Assembly: GCA_902779085.1 (NCBI GenBank)
Contig: CACYZY010000005.1
Location: 1 to 64,000 of the forward strand
Direction: 5' to 3'
DNA from: an uncultured Bacteroidales bacterium
GTDB taxonomy: Bacteria; Bacteroidota; Bacteroidia; Bacteroidales; Bacteroidaceae
Length of the DNA stretch: 64,000 bases
Below the pieces are notes generated by a model that worked only from the letters and a program-made list of their open reading frames with translations, made no database searches and was not told the origin of the DNA. Positions 35,623 to 45,414 of this stretch are shown piece after piece (positions within the stretch are counted from its first letter, which is position 1; each line of letters starts with the position of its first letter). The position numbers and the translations under genes are program-made.

Positions 35623-37569
35623 TTACTTTACCTCCTCAAAGTCGGCATCCTGTACGTTGTCGCCGCCCTTGTTGTTATCCTGAGGACCAGCCTGCTGACC
35701 TCCGTTGAAACCAGCACCGCCGTTAAAGCCTGCGCCATCCTGAGGACCAGCCTGTGGGCCACCCTGCTGAGCATACATCTGTGCACTAGCAGCCTGCCAA
35801 GCGGCGTTTATCTCAGCCATTGCAGCGTCAATTGCAGCCAAATCCTGTGCCTTGTGAGCATCTTTCAGCTTCTGCAGAGCAGATTCAATAGCTGGCTTCT
35901 TATCAGCTGGAATCTTATCGCCCAACTCGGTTAACTGATTTTCAGTAGTGAAGATCATTGAGTCAGCTTGGTTCAGCTTATCAACTTTCTCACGTTCCTT
36001 CTTATCAGCAGCCTCGTTAGCCTGTGCCTCAGCCTTCATGCGAGCAATCTCATCGTCGCTCAAGCCACTAGAAGCTTCGATACGGATAGCCTGTTCCTTA
36101 CCAGTAGCCTTATCCTTAGCTGTAACTTTCAAGATACCATTAGCATCGATATCGAATGTTACCTCGATCTGAGGAACGCCACGACGTGCAGGAGCAATGC
36201 CTGTCAGGTTGAACTGACCGATACTCTTGTTCTGAGCTGCCATAGGACGCTCACCCTGCAATACATGGATAGTTACCTCGGTCTGGTTATCTGCTGCGGT
36301 AGAGAAGGTCTCACTCTTCTTCACAGGGATAGTAGTATTAGCCTCAATCAGTTTGGTCATCACACCACCTAAGGTTTCGATACCCAAGGTAAGAGGAGTT
36401 ACATCCAGCAATACCACATCGCCTACACCCTTCTCGTTATTCAGAATAGCACCTTGGATAGCAGCACCTACAGCTACCACCTCATCAGGGTTTACACCCT
36501 TTGAAGGTACCTTACCGAAGAAGTTCTGTACCAGTGTCTGAACTGCTGGAATACGACTAGAACCACCCACCAGGATAACCTCGTCAATATCTGCCGGCTG
36601 CAGGTTAGCATCGCTCAGTGCCTTCTGGCAAGGAGCCAAACAAGCCTGAATCAAACCATGAGCCAACTGCTCAAATTTAGCACGTGTCAAAGTCTTAACC
36701 AAGTGCTTTGGCACACCACCTACCGGCATAATGTAAGGCAGGTTGATTTCTGTAGATGTAGAAGAAGACAATTCAATCTTAGCCTTCTCTGCAGCTTCCT
36801 TCAGACGCTGCATAGCCATTGGGTCAGCCATCAGGTCAGCACCCTCGTCATTCTTGAATTCCTGTACCAGCCAGTTGATGATTACCTGATCGAAGTCATC
36901 ACCACCCAGGTGAGTATCACCGTTGGTTGACAATACCTCAAACACACCACCGCCGAACTCCAGGATAGAGATATCAAATGTACCACCACCAAGGTCGAAC
37001 ACGGCAATCTTCATATCCTTGTTGGCCTTGTCAATACCGTATGCCAAAGCAGCAGCAGTAGGCTCGTTCACAATACGCTTTACATTTAAACCAGCAATCT
37101 GACCAGCCTCTTTAGTTGCCTGGCGTTGTGAGTCAGAGAAATAAGCAGGAACAGTAATCACAGCATCTGTTACTTCCTGTCCCAGATAGTCCTCTGCAGT
37201 CTTCTTCATCTTCTGCAGCACCATAGCTGAGATTTCCTGAGCAGTATAGAGACGGCCATCAATGTCAACACGTGGCATATTGTTGTCACTACGTACCACC
37301 TTGTAAGGCATGCGAGGAATTTCCTTCTGTACCTGATCCCAGTTCTCACCCATGAAACGTTTGATAGAGAAAACTGTCTTTGTTGGGTTGGTGATAGCCT
37401 GACGCTTTGCAGGATCACCCACCTTACGTTCACCACCCTCTACGAATGCTACGATAGAAGGAGTTGTGCGCTTACCTTCGCTATTCGCGATTACTACAGG
37501 TTCGTTGCCTTCAAATACAGCAACGCATGAGTTAGTAGTACCTAAGTCAATACCAATAATCTTTCCCAT
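35623..37569 (-). CDS. dnaK: Chaperone DnaK (Hsp70)
   Basis: A 648-residue Hsp70. The ATPase domain starts [16 protein letters not shown] and has [16 protein letters not shown] and [15 protein letters not shown]; the substrate domain begins after [18 protein letters not shown]; the lid ends in a Gly/Asn/Gln-rich tail ([14 protein letters not shown]) and DADFEEVK. It folds client proteins with DnaJ and GrpE, neither of which is here. A sigma-54-like element lies upstream and a terminator downstream, so it is a single-gene unit. Confidence 0.97.
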   Translation of the reverse strand: MGKIIGIDLGTTNSCVAVFEGNEPVVIANSEGKRTTPSIVAFVEGGERKVGDPAKRQAITNPTKTVFSIKRFMGENWDQVQKEIPRMPYKVVRSDNNMPRVDIDGRLYTAQEISAMVLQKMKKTAEDYLGQEVTDAVITVPAYFSDSQRQATKEAGQIAGLNVKRIVNEPTAAALAYGIDKANKDMKIAVFDLGGGTFDISILEFGGGVFEVLSTNGDTHLGGDDFDQVIINWLVQEFKNDEGADLMADPMAMQRLKEAAEKAKIELSSSTSTEINLPYIMPVGGVPKHLVKTLTRAKFEQLAHGLIQACLAPCQKALSDANLQPADIDEVILVGGSSRIPAVQTLVQNFFGKVPSKGVNPDEVVAVGAAIQGAILNNEKGVGDVVLLDVTPLTLGIETLGGVMTKLIEANTTIPVKKSETFSTAADNQTEVTIHVLQGERPMAAQNKSIGQFNLTGIAPARRGVPQIEVTFDIDANGILKVTAKDKATGKEQAIRIEASSGLSDDEIARMKAEAQANEAADKKEREKVDKLNQADSMIFTTENQLTELGDKIPADKKPAIESALQKLKDAHKAQDLAAIDAAMAEINAAWQAASAQMYAQQGGPQAGPQDGAGFNGGAGFNGGQQAGPQDNNKGGDNVQDADFEEVK

Positions 37570-37648
37570 AATTCTTATTTTTTTATTTGTTATTATTCAA
37601 GTTATCTATTGTCCCAATCCCCATGAAAGGCACTCGGACACTAGATTT

Positions 37649-37666
37649 GTGCAAAGCATGTGCCAA
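37649..37666 (-). promoter_or_regulatory. Sigma-54-like -24/-12 element upstream of dnaK
   Basis: The minus strand reads TTGGCACATGCTTTGCAC. TGGCAC and TTGCA are spaced so that GG and GC are 10 bases apart, the strict sigma-54 geometry; only the G after TGGCAC is missing. The start would be about 70 bases before the dnaK ATG. No TAnnTTTG box is evident in this gap on the minus strand. Confidence 0.45.
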
Positions 37667-37737
37667 CCCTTATGCGAGCATGGTTGCATGTCAGTTTGGC
37701 AGATTATGCGACAGCAGAAAATAGTTATCATTTTACA

Positions 37738-37768
37738 ATTGATTATTGAGAATAAAATTATATCTTTG
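37738..37768 (+). promoter_or_regulatory. Promoter of the carboxyspermidine dehydrogenase gene
   Basis: ATTG (37738-37741), 19 bp, TATCTTTG (37761-37768); start codon at 37808. Confidence 0.7.
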
Positions 37769-37807
37769 CGAGAAAATGATTCAATCCTTATTTAATAATA
37801 CGTAGAA

Positions 37808-39031
37808 ATGGGAAAAGTGCTTATTATCGGTGCAGGCGGTGTAGCTACCGTAGCTGCTTTTAAGGTGGCTCAGAATCCTGACGTGTTTACTGACATCACC
37901 ATTGCCAGTCGCACGAAGGCTAAGTGTGACAAACTGGCTAAGGCCATTGGCAATCCTAATATCAAGACTGCACAAGTGGATGCAGACAATGTTGACGACT
38001 TGGTAAAGCTGTTCAACGAGGTAAAACCAGATATCGTGATGAATCTGGCATTACCTTACCAAGACCTGACCATCATGGAGGCATGTCTTAAGACAGGTGT
38101 GAACTATCTTGATACTGCTAACTATGAGCCACGCGATGAAGCTCACTTTGAGTATAGTTGGCAATGGGCTTACAAACAGCGCTTTGAAGATGCGGGCCTT
38201 ACCGCTATTTTGGGTTGTGGCTTTGACCCAGGTGTAAGTGGAGTTTATACAGCCTACGCAGCTAAGCACCATTTTGATGAAATCCACACATTGGACATCG
38301 TTGACTGCAATGCAGGCAACCATCATAAGGCTTTTGCCACCAACTTCAACCCAGAAATAAATATACGAGAAATAACCCAGAAGGGACTTTATTATAAAGA
38401 TGGTGAATGGATAGAAACAGAACCGTTGGAAATACACCAACCCATTACCTACCCCAACATCGGTCCACGTGAATCTTACTTGATGCACCACGAGGAGCTA
38501 GAATCCTTAGTGAAGAACTATCCTACCATCAAGTTGGCTCGCTTTTGGATGACCTTTGGTGAGCAATACCTAAAGTACCTTGATGTTATTCAAGGCATTG
38601 GCATGAGCCGCATTGACGAAATAGAATATGAAGCTCCATTGGCTGACGGTACTGGCAATGCAAAGGTGAAGATTGTACCTCTTCAGTTCCTGAAAGCCGT
38701 GCTCCCTAACCCCCAGGATCTGGGTGAGAACTATGAGGGCGAGACCTCAATAGGTTGCCGTATTCGTGGTGTGAAGGACGGCAAGGAACGCACCTATTAC
38801 GTATATAATAACTGCAGTCATCAGGAGGCATACAAGGAAACAGGCATGCAGGGTGTAAGCTATACCACAGGTGTACCAGCCATGATTGGCGCTATGATGT
38901 TCCTCAAGGGACTTTGGAAGCGTCCAGGCGTTTGGAATGTGGAAGACTTTGATCCGGATCCATTCATGGAACAGTTGAACAAACAGGGTTTGCCTTGGCA
39001 CGAGATATTTGATGGAGATTTGGAACTATAA
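37808..39031 (+). CDS. Saccharopine dehydrogenase-like carboxy(nor)spermidine dehydrogenase
   Basis: A 407-residue NADPH-dependent enzyme. The Rossmann motif is VLIIGAGGVATVAAFK (4-19), followed by ITIASRTKAKCDKLA; AILGCGFDPGVSGVYTAYAAKH and DCNAGNHHKAFATNFNPEINIRE are the usual Bacteroidetes sequence. This group reductively joins aspartate semialdehyde to putrescine, giving carboxyspermidine, the alternative route to spermidine; true saccharopine dehydrogenases for lysine are related. The partner decarboxylase is not in the window. recA follows 66 bases later. Confidence 0.85.
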   Translation: MGKVLIIGAGGVATVAAFKVAQNPDVFTDITIASRTKAKCDKLAKAIGNPNIKTAQVDADNVDDLVKLFNEVKPDIVMNLALPYQDLTIMEACLKTGVNYLDTANYEPRDEAHFEYSWQWAYKQRFEDAGLTAILGCGFDPGVSGVYTAYAAKHHFDEIHTLDIVDCNAGNHHKAFATNFNPEINIREITQKGLYYKDGEWIETEPLEIHQPITYPNIGPRESYLMHHEELESLVKNYPTIKLARFWMTFGEQYLKYLDVIQGIGMSRIDEIEYEAPLADGTGNAKVKIVPLQFLKAVLPNPQDLGENYEGETSIGCRIRGVKDGKERTYYVYNNCSHQEAYKETGMQGVSYTTGVPAMIGAMMFLKGLWKRPGVWNVEDFDPDPFMEQLNKQGLPWHEIFDGDLEL

Positions 39032-39097
39032 TTATTAACCAGATTATTATCGCTGATGCGATTCGTATATATCATTCATTAACAAATTATTTTTATT

Positions 39098-40147
39098 ATG
39101 GCAAAAAACGAAGAATTGAATTTCGACAAACCTGCCCCATCAGCAGAGAAGCTGAAAGCATTGCAGGCAGCCATGTCGAAAATTGAGAAAGATTTTGGAA
39201 AAGGCTCTATTATGAAATTGGGCGATGACCACATTGAGCAAGTGGAAGTGATACCTACCGGTTCAATAGGTTTGAATGCCGCATTGGGCGTTGGAGGCTA
39301 TCCACGTGGAAGAATCATCGAAATTTATGGCCCGGAATCATCAGGCAAGACTACTTTGGCTATACATGCTATAGCTGAGGCTCAGAAACAAGGAGGTATT
39401 GCTGCATTCATTGATGCAGAACATGCTTTTGACCGTTTCTATGCAGCCAAATTAGGTGTAGATGTGGATAACCTTTTGATTTCCCAACCCGATAATGGTG
39501 AGCAGGCGCTTGATATCGCTGAACAGCTTATTCGCTCATCAGCTATTGACATTATCATCATTGACTCAGTAGCCGCACTGACTCCCAAGAAAGAGATTGA
39601 AGGCGAGATGGGTGATTCAGTAGTTGGTTTACAGGCCCGACTGATGAGCCAGGCATTACGCAAGCTGACTGCTACTGTAAGCAAGACACGCACCACCTGT
39701 ATCTTCATCAACCAGCTGCGTGAGAAAATTGGTGTTATGTTTGGCAATCCTGAAACCACTACTGGTGGCAATGCACTGAAATTCTATGCCAGCATTCGTA
39801 TCGATATCCGCAGTTCATCACCAATCAAAAACGGAGAAGATGTAATTGGGCGCACCACCCGCATAAAGGTTGTTAAGAACAAGGTTGCTCCCCCATTCCG
39901 CAAGTGTGAGGTGGACATCATGTTTGGCGAGGGCATCAGCAAGACGGGTGAAATTATCGACTTGGGTGTAGAATTTGGTATCATCAAGAAGAGTGGCAGT
40001 TGGTTTAGCTACAATGACACAAAATTGGCACAAGGGCGTGATGCCACCAAGCAGATGATTGCTGACAATCCTGAATTAGCTGAAGAACTCGAAGCTAAGA
40101 TTTTTGAGGCCATGCAAGGACATGATGCTCCTATTTCGGAAGACTAA
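39098..40147 (+). CDS. recA: Recombinase RecA
   Basis: A 349-residue RecA. The Walker A is GPESSGKTT, with [45 protein letters not shown] (Walker B) and the L2 loop [30 protein letters not shown] cut here into its known parts. It drives homologous recombination and triggers SOS-type cleavage of repressors. A strong terminator follows. No recX is adjacent. Confidence 0.98.
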   Translation: MAKNEELNFDKPAPSAEKLKALQAAMSKIEKDFGKGSIMKLGDDHIEQVEVIPTGSIGLNAALGVGGYPRGRIIEIYGPESSGKTTLAIHAIAEAQKQGGIAAFIDAEHAFDRFYAAKLGVDVDNLLISQPDNGEQALDIAEQLIRSSAIDIIIIDSVAALTPKKEIEGEMGDSVVGLQARLMSQALRKLTATVSKTRTTCIFINQLREKIGVMFGNPETTTGGNALKFYASIRIDIRSSSPIKNGEDVIGRTTRIKVVKNKVAPPFRKCEVDIMFGEGISKTGEIIDLGVEFGIIKKSGSWFSYNDTKLAQGRDATKQMIADNPELAEELEAKIFEAMQGHDAPISED

Positions 40148-40180
40148 GTGTTTGGGTACAACTCTCAAACGCTAAATATA

Positions 40181-40216
40181 AATTATCCCCCGCCAAATTA
40201 GCGGGGGATAATTTTT
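40181..40216 (+). terminator. Terminator of recA
   Basis: 13-bp perfect stem (40181-40193 with 40201-40213), 7-base loop, T-run to 40216. Confidence 0.92.
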
Positions 40217-40267
40217 AGGACGTCTGTGTATCCATGAAGAAGGATACCTAATAAAAGCCAAGCAATT

Positions 40268-40293
40268 AATAAACCCCGATAGTTGGCGGGGTT
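40268..40293 (-). terminator. Hairpin after the DUF1080-PHP gene
   Basis: AACCCCG (40272-40278) pairs with CGGGGTT (40287-40293), followed on the minus strand by TATTAATT. It sits 8 bases past the stop of the minus-strand gene. Confidence 0.65.
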
Positions 40294-40300
40294 AGTTGTT

Positions 40301-41716
40301 TTATTTCTTTACGGTGTCACCGAAATGGTTGTAATCTACAGCCTTTCTTCCAGCACGTTTGCTCATGCTTGGGAACCAGATATCGTCAGCAGTGATACCA
40401 CACTCCTTGATAGCCTGGATAGCATACTCGCACTTGCCAAAGTCAGCATCCACATTGTTCGTACCGAAGGTGAACTTCAAGCCACGAGCCTTTGCCTTCT
40501 TGATAACATCCATGCTAGGAATTTTGTAACGAGGACTGATTTCCAAAGCGATGTCATACTTCTGCAGAACATCCAGCACCTTATCAACACGCTCGTCGGT
40601 CCAGTACTGAGCATAGTCAGCATTCATATCATCAGGAATATAAGTAGCGTTAGCAAAGATATCAGCTGGCTCGTTGGTCAGAATCTTCACAGTCTGGTCA
40701 ACAATCATGTCCATATACTGCTGCTTGCTGCGACCATCAAGTTTAACTTCTTCAGGACGGTAGATACGGCAGATACGGCCTTTGTCCACCACTGTCATAG
40801 CATCGGTAAACAAATAATCGAACTTATTGATAGCGTCTTCAGAGAACTGAACAATCCATCGACGGCCCTCACCTTGAGCACCCATCAGGAATGCCATAGG
40901 CTTCACCTCATTGTAGTAAGCATAAGCTTCCTCGTCGTTTGAAAGCATACGACCTACACCACCTTCACCCAGGTTAGGAGCCACACCGTAGTTGATACCA
41001 TAGTTCATCTCCATAGCGTGTGCCATTTCCTTGGTCAAACCACCCTTCAGGTGCACATGATAGTCGATGACAGGAAAATTCTCCTGCTGCAGACGAATAA
41101 TATCATCGGTGGTCTCATCCACTACAGGCATGGTATCGTTAGGATTGGTTACACCATCGTGCAGACGAGTAACGGTGAGGTTCTGGAACTTCACGTTGCC
41201 CTGCTTGCCAATCAGAGCGAAACCACCCTTGCCTAATACCTTGTCCTTGTTAGCCTCAGTACGGTAAGGCTGATCCGGCTCAGTGTAGCAAACCACATCA
41301 GTTCCATTGATCTTGATAGAGATATTCTTCTCGCGTACAGCGATATCGAAGTCAAACCACTCGTTATCTTCACCCAGTGAACGATACAAGTTTCTTACAG
41401 TAGCCAAGCTACCCGTCTTGCGGGTACCATCAATAGGACCATTGTGGAACAACACCTCATAACCAGTCTTGCCATCGGAATGGAAGAGCAGAGAAGCATC
41501 AGCGCCAGTTTCTAACATTGCCTGACCCTTCAGTTCGAAATTACGATAATCACCCTGTGCAGTCAGTGTCTCACCAGCTGACACTTGCAATTCATCACCC
41601 ACTGTGCCTTTATCCGACTTCCAGTTGTCCAAAGGCTGAGCCACATCATAGGTAGGACCGCAAGCTGCGAAAACCACAGCTACCAGGCCTGCCATTGCAT
41701 AAAAAAGTTTCTTCAT
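40301..41716 (-). CDS. Lipoprotein with DUF1080 (LamG-like) and PHP-type domains
   Basis: A 471-residue protein; ATG 41716 gives a clean lipoprotein signal (FYAMAGLVAVVFAAC, Cys19), so the longer frame is rejected. Residues about 30-200 are a DUF1080/3-keto-disaccharide-hydrolase-type jelly roll (FELKGQAMLETGADASLLFH, GYEVLFHNGP, GGFALIGKQGNVKFQNLTV). About 215-460 is a PHP-like metal hydrolase domain: VIDYHVHLKGGLT holds the HxH motif, with ALEISPRYKIPS and FTFGTNNVDADF later. DUF1080 proteins act on keto-glycosides or bind sugars; the combined activity is unknown. It is divergent from a TonB-dependent receptor. Confidence 0.78.
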   Translation of the reverse strand: MKKLFYAMAGLVAVVFAACGPTYDVAQPLDNWKSDKGTVGDELQVSAGETLTAQGDYRNFELKGQAMLETGADASLLFHSDGKTGYEVLFHNGPIDGTRKTGSLATVRNLYRSLGEDNEWFDFDIAVREKNISIKINGTDVVCYTEPDQPYRTEANKDKVLGKGGFALIGKQGNVKFQNLTVTRLHDGVTNPNDTMPVVDETTDDIIRLQQENFPVIDYHVHLKGGLTKEMAHAMEMNYGINYGVAPNLGEGGVGRMLSNDEEAYAYYNEVKPMAFLMGAQGEGRRWIVQFSEDAINKFDYLFTDAMTVVDKGRICRIYRPEEVKLDGRSKQQYMDMIVDQTVKILTNEPADIFANATYIPDDMNADYAQYWTDERVDKVLDVLQKYDIALEISPRYKIPSMDVIKKAKARGLKFTFGTNNVDADFGKCEYAIQAIKECGITADDIWFPSMSKRAGRKAVDYNHFGDTVKK

Positions 41717-41749
41717 TGCCAAATATTTTATAATTAACATTATTGGGTG

Positions 41750-41757
41750 CAAAGTTA
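41750..41757 (-). promoter_or_regulatory. -7 box of the DUF1080-PHP gene
   Basis: The minus strand reads TAACTTTG, 33 bases before the ATG at 41716. Confidence 0.6.
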
Positions 41758-41811
41758 CTATTATTTTCTATTATGATGATGCAAATTAAGAGAATTATTT
41801 GTAGCTTTGTG

Positions 41812-41819
41812 ATGCATTA
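41812..41819 (+). promoter_or_regulatory. -7 box of the TonB-dependent receptor gene
   Basis: TAGCTTTG, 13 bases before the ATG at 41833. It is divergent from the box at 41750-41757. Confidence 0.6.
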
Positions 41820-41832
41820 TAAATCATCAACC

Positions 41833-44085
41833 ATGAAAACTAGTCATCTCATATTAGCTAGCATACTATTGATTGGAGCACCATTACAGACATCAGCCCA
41901 GCAAGAGGTGTCGAAAGACTCCATACCTCCCACCCGTGAAGAAAAGAACCGCAACGTGATGCTCAACGCCAAGAACGACCGTGAGCCACGTCAGATATCC
42001 ATCGGTTTGCCTGCTCAATTCGCTGCCGACATCTTTGAAGACGGGCTGCCTGTGGCAGAACTCTACTGGCCCATTATGCCTTCTACCACGTGGAGAAACT
42101 CTTTGAGTCTCAGCAGTAACAAGCTGATGTCGCTGGGCGAAAGCGCCTTGTTGTTTGGTAAGATGGAGAACATTGTGTCAAGTGAGAACCGTCATGGTGG
42201 TGACAAATTTCTTGGATTGGGCAGATACTCTTTCAATCACTTTGGCAAACAACAGGTTGATTTCAACGTTTCAGGGCCAATCGCCAAAGGATGGGGCTAC
42301 ACCATAGGTTCTTACCAGAGCTTTGATCCTGGTAGCAACAAACTGGATGTCATGAGTCTGCAAGACCGCATGGAAATTTATAAAGCAGGCATCAACAAAC
42401 GCTGGAACAATAACAAGGGCGAGGTGAGCCTATTGTACCAATATTCCGCTAACACCACTTTTGCAGATGCAAGCGGTCCGTTCTACTTCAATGGCGAGGA
42501 CGGTAGTGTAGAACCTTTCGAGGACTTCAACCTGGGACGCGACCAGTACCTGCCTCACTACCGTGCTTTCCACTATCTCTCGCTGGAAGACAACAAGGAA
42601 TATGATGTTAATATAGAAAAGGCCAACAGAGACCATGCACACCAGTTGACCCTCAATTTCAAATATACGTGGGACAACGGTACCACCCTTACTGTAGGCT
42701 CCAAGCTGAAGGATGCCCAACAGCGTACCGCTACCTATAACATCGCCGGTATCTTCGAAGTGACAGAGGCAGATGGCTACACTTACGAAGATGGTACGCC
42801 TTATGCAGGCTATGTGCAGAACCGCCATGCTCGCAGGCCCTACGGTATTGAACGCAGTTGGATGACCAGTGCCGAACTGACAGGCAAGGCAGGCAAGCGC
42901 CAGCAACACAGTTGGCGTATTGGACTCAACGAGTGGTTCTCTTACCAGAGCATGTCATACCCCACTGGATTGCTGCCCCACGAAGTGAAGAAGAACCCTC
43001 GTATCTTGCTGAATAATGGACAGCAGATGACTGCCTTTAACTCGGGTGCCGACTACTACTTAGGCCACGAGAACCGCTTGGCAGCGTATTTCTCTGATGA
43101 CTGGACCGTCAACGACCGACTGTGGCTCTCGGCAGGCTTCCGCCTCGACTGGCAGAAGTTGCACGGCAAGGGCGCCTTCTCTACCGATGTAGATGGCAAT
43201 GTTTTTGACCCCAGCAATATACGTCGCCCAGGCTTTACTGTAGCTACTGGCAAGTTATATCCATTCAAGGGCAACTGGCTCAACCCATCGTTCACCTTCA
43301 ACGGAAGGTATCGCATCGTGGGAGGCTTGGGAGTGCTGGGCGAAGCCGTATTTGTGCAGCAACGCCCCAACATGCAGGACTATGCAGGTTGCGACCTGCC
43401 CAACGAGTCACCAGTTATCAGCGACATCCTCAAGGGAGGTATCTATTTCAACAACGACTGGCTGGAACTGACCTCGCAGGTGTTCCATATCCAGCAAACA
43501 AACTACAAGAGCCGTACCCAGTTTACCAACCCCAACGACCAGAGCGAGACAGTGACCATCGCTGTGCTGTATGACGTGGCAACAGTGGGCTGGACCACCG
43601 ATGCGGTGATCACTCCTTTTAAGGGCTTCACCTTCCACGGCCTGTTGACCTTGCAGAACCCTCTCTACAAGAATTTCAACTTCCAGCCCGTATTCAAGGA
43701 CGGTCCTGGAGAAAAATACAACTTCACCGACAAGAACGTGACTGCCATTTCCAAGATGATCATTGAGTTGGACCCCTCCTACCAGATTGAAAAATGGCGC
43801 TTCTGGCTGAGCTTCAGGTACCAGAGCAAGCAATATATCAACAAGACCAACACCCTGTACTTCAAGGGACGTTGGGAGACCTTCGGAGGCATTGACTATA
43901 CACTGAACGACCACCTGTCGTTCTCGCTAAATCTGGTCAATATCCTAAACCAGAAAGGTGCCAGCGGTAACATCGGTGCAGCCGACTTGGCAACAGACGT
44001 AAGCAAATACCAACATCATCACCTGATGTCTGGAGGCTATATCCGTCCGTTCACAATGGAGTTAGGTGCGTCAATTAAGTTTTAA
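41833..44085 (+). CDS. TonB-dependent outer-membrane receptor without SusD partner
   Basis: A 750-residue protein; ATG 41833 gives a signal peptide (SHLILASILLIGAPLQTSAQ). The N-terminal part is a plug-like domain (PRQISIGLPAQFAADIFEDGLPV, FNVSGPIAKGWGYTIGSYQSF), followed by a long beta-barrel rich in aromatic strands and ending in the barrel signal GASIKF. The carboxypeptidase-regulatory beta domain that opens most SusC proteins is missing and no susD follows. It probably imports a small ligand with TonB energy. Ligand unknown; the divergent DUF1080-PHP lipoprotein is the best clue. Confidence 0.82.
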   Translation: MKTSHLILASILLIGAPLQTSAQQEVSKDSIPPTREEKNRNVMLNAKNDREPRQISIGLPAQFAADIFEDGLPVAELYWPIMPSTTWRNSLSLSSNKLMSLGESALLFGKMENIVSSENRHGGDKFLGLGRYSFNHFGKQQVDFNVSGPIAKGWGYTIGSYQSFDPGSNKLDVMSLQDRMEIYKAGINKRWNNNKGEVSLLYQYSANTTFADASGPFYFNGEDGSVEPFEDFNLGRDQYLPHYRAFHYLSLEDNKEYDVNIEKANRDHAHQLTLNFKYTWDNGTTLTVGSKLKDAQQRTATYNIAGIFEVTEADGYTYEDGTPYAGYVQNRHARRPYGIERSWMTSAELTGKAGKRQQHSWRIGLNEWFSYQSMSYPTGLLPHEVKKNPRILLNNGQQMTAFNSGADYYLGHENRLAAYFSDDWTVNDRLWLSAGFRLDWQKLHGKGAFSTDVDGNVFDPSNIRRPGFTVATGKLYPFKGNWLNPSFTFNGRYRIVGGLGVLGEAVFVQQRPNMQDYAGCDLPNESPVISDILKGGIYFNNDWLELTSQVFHIQQTNYKSRTQFTNPNDQSETVTIAVLYDVATVGWTTDAVITPFKGFTFHGLLTLQNPLYKNFNFQPVFKDGPGEKYNFTDKNVTAISKMIIELDPSYQIEKWRFWLSFRYQSKQYINKTNTLYFKGRWETFGGIDYTLNDHLSFSLNLVNILNQKGASGNIGAADLATDVSKYQHHHLMSGGYIRPFTMELGASIKF

Positions 44086-44123
44086 TATTTGCCAGGCATA
44101 GTGTAAATGTGAATTAAAAATAT

Positions 44124-44131
44124 TACTTTTG
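44124..44131 (+). promoter_or_regulatory. -7 box placing the LysE-family start codon at the transcript end
   Basis: TACTTTTG ends 4 bases before the ATG at 44136, so the message should be leaderless or nearly so. Confidence 0.55.
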
Positions 44132-44135
44132 CACT

Positions 44136-44789
44136 ATGATTCAGATAGAGACTATAGTCGGCATTATCTTCAAGGGCTTGTTGATAGGTATCATTGCCTC
44201 CGCTCCTATGGGACCCGTGGGGGTGTTATGCTTGCAACGCACCATCAACAAAGGACGCTGGTATGGTTTCGTAACAGGTTGTGGAGCAGCGTTAAGCGAC
44301 TTATTCTATGCGCTGATTACAGGCTATGGCATGAGCTTCGTCTTCGACTATGTCAGCAACAACATCTTCTATCTTCAATTATTTGGCAGCATCCTGTTGC
44401 TCGTATTTGGTTTCTATACCTTCAGCAGCAATCCTGTCAGAGCCTTGCGTGCCCCCAGTGGCAAGAAAGGAAGTTATCTGCACAATTTTCTGACAGCCTT
44501 TCTGGTGACACTGAGCAACCCTCTCATTATCCTGTTGTTCATCGGTCTGTTTGCACGCTTCGCATTTGTAGAAGTAGGCGAACTGGTCAGCAATACCGTC
44601 ACAGGCTATATATCCATCGTGGCAGGTGCCCTGTTGTGGTGGTTCTTGCTGACTACAGGCGTGAGCAAAGTACGCTCACAATTCAACCTGCGTGGCATCT
44701 GGATGCTGAACCGAGCCATTGGTGTGATTGTGATCATTGTAGCGCTGGTAGGACTGGTGATTACTTGCTTAGGCGAATCTTTGTATTAA
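44136..44789 (+). CDS. LysE/RhtB-family exporter
   Basis: A 217-residue membrane protein with about six helices. The family start is GLLIGIIASAPMGPVGVLCLQRTINKG, followed by GFVTGCGAALSDLFYALIT and LVTLSNPLIILLFIGLFARF. Members export amino acids such as lysine, threonine or homoserine, or small metabolites; the substrate is not predictable. DUF4924 starts 1 base after the stop, implying co-translation. Confidence 0.87.
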   Translation: MIQIETIVGIIFKGLLIGIIASAPMGPVGVLCLQRTINKGRWYGFVTGCGAALSDLFYALITGYGMSFVFDYVSNNIFYLQLFGSILLLVFGFYTFSSNPVRALRAPSGKKGSYLHNFLTAFLVTLSNPLIILLFIGLFARFAFVEVGELVSNTVTGYISIVAGALLWWFLLTTGVSKVRSQFNLRGIWMLNRAIGVIVIIVALVGLVITCLGESLY

Positions 44790-44790
44790 T

Positions 44791-45333
44791 ATGAAAACAG
44801 CACAGCAATTAAGGAAAGAGAACATTGCAGAGTATCTGCTCTATATGTGGCAGATGGAAGACTTGCTTCGAGCCTGTCACTGTGATATGGAGGTAGTAAA
44901 GAGTCAGATACTGCCTGGCTTTCCTGAAGCCGACAGAAAGCAAGAAGAACAATGGCTGCAAGAGCTGTGCGACATGATGCACCTGGAGGCAGTGACAGAG
45001 CGTGGACACTTGCAAATCAACAAGAATGTGTTGCAGGAACTGACAGAACTGCATAATGTACTCTTGGCAACTCCTAAGTTTGCATATTATAGTGCTGCCT
45101 ACTATAACGCCCTGCCTTTCATCGTAGAACTACGCGCCAAGGCAGGAGCAGACGCAGCCCCCGAGATCGACACCTGTTTTCAGGCACTCTACGGAGAACT
45201 GATGCTGAAACTCAAGCACCAGCCCGTCAGTGAAGGCACCCAAGAGGCGATGCAGACCATCACACGCTTTATCGCCATGCTGGCAGCCTATTACGCCGAT
45301 GAGAAAGAAGGGAAGCTAAAACTTGAAGATTGA
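44791..45333 (+). CDS. DUF4924 family protein
   Basis: A 180-residue, mostly helical, soluble protein of a Bacteroidales family without assigned role. Marks are NIAEYLLYMWQMEDLLRAC near the start and YYNALPFIVELRAKAG in the middle. No signal peptide or membrane helix. It is translated right behind the LysE gene, and an NhaC gene follows after 81 bases. Confidence 0.8.
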   Translation: MKTAQQLRKENIAEYLLYMWQMEDLLRACHCDMEVVKSQILPGFPEADRKQEEQWLQELCDMMHLEAVTERGHLQINKNVLQELTELHNVLLATPKFAYYSAAYYNALPFIVELRAKAGADAAPEIDTCFQALYGELMLKLKHQPVSEGTQEAMQTITRFIAMLAAYYADEKEGKLKLED

Positions 45334-45414
45334 CTATTAAGAGCAGCGATAGCTATCATGACAGAAATGGCATAGTTGCGATGAAATTGATGCGAAGCAA
45401 AGAAAATTAGAAAA

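Noticed and set aside
37621-37645. CIRCE (HrcA) operator upstream of dnaK
   Set aside because: GCACTC occurs once, but the required inverted GAGTGC half at 9-bp spacing is missing.
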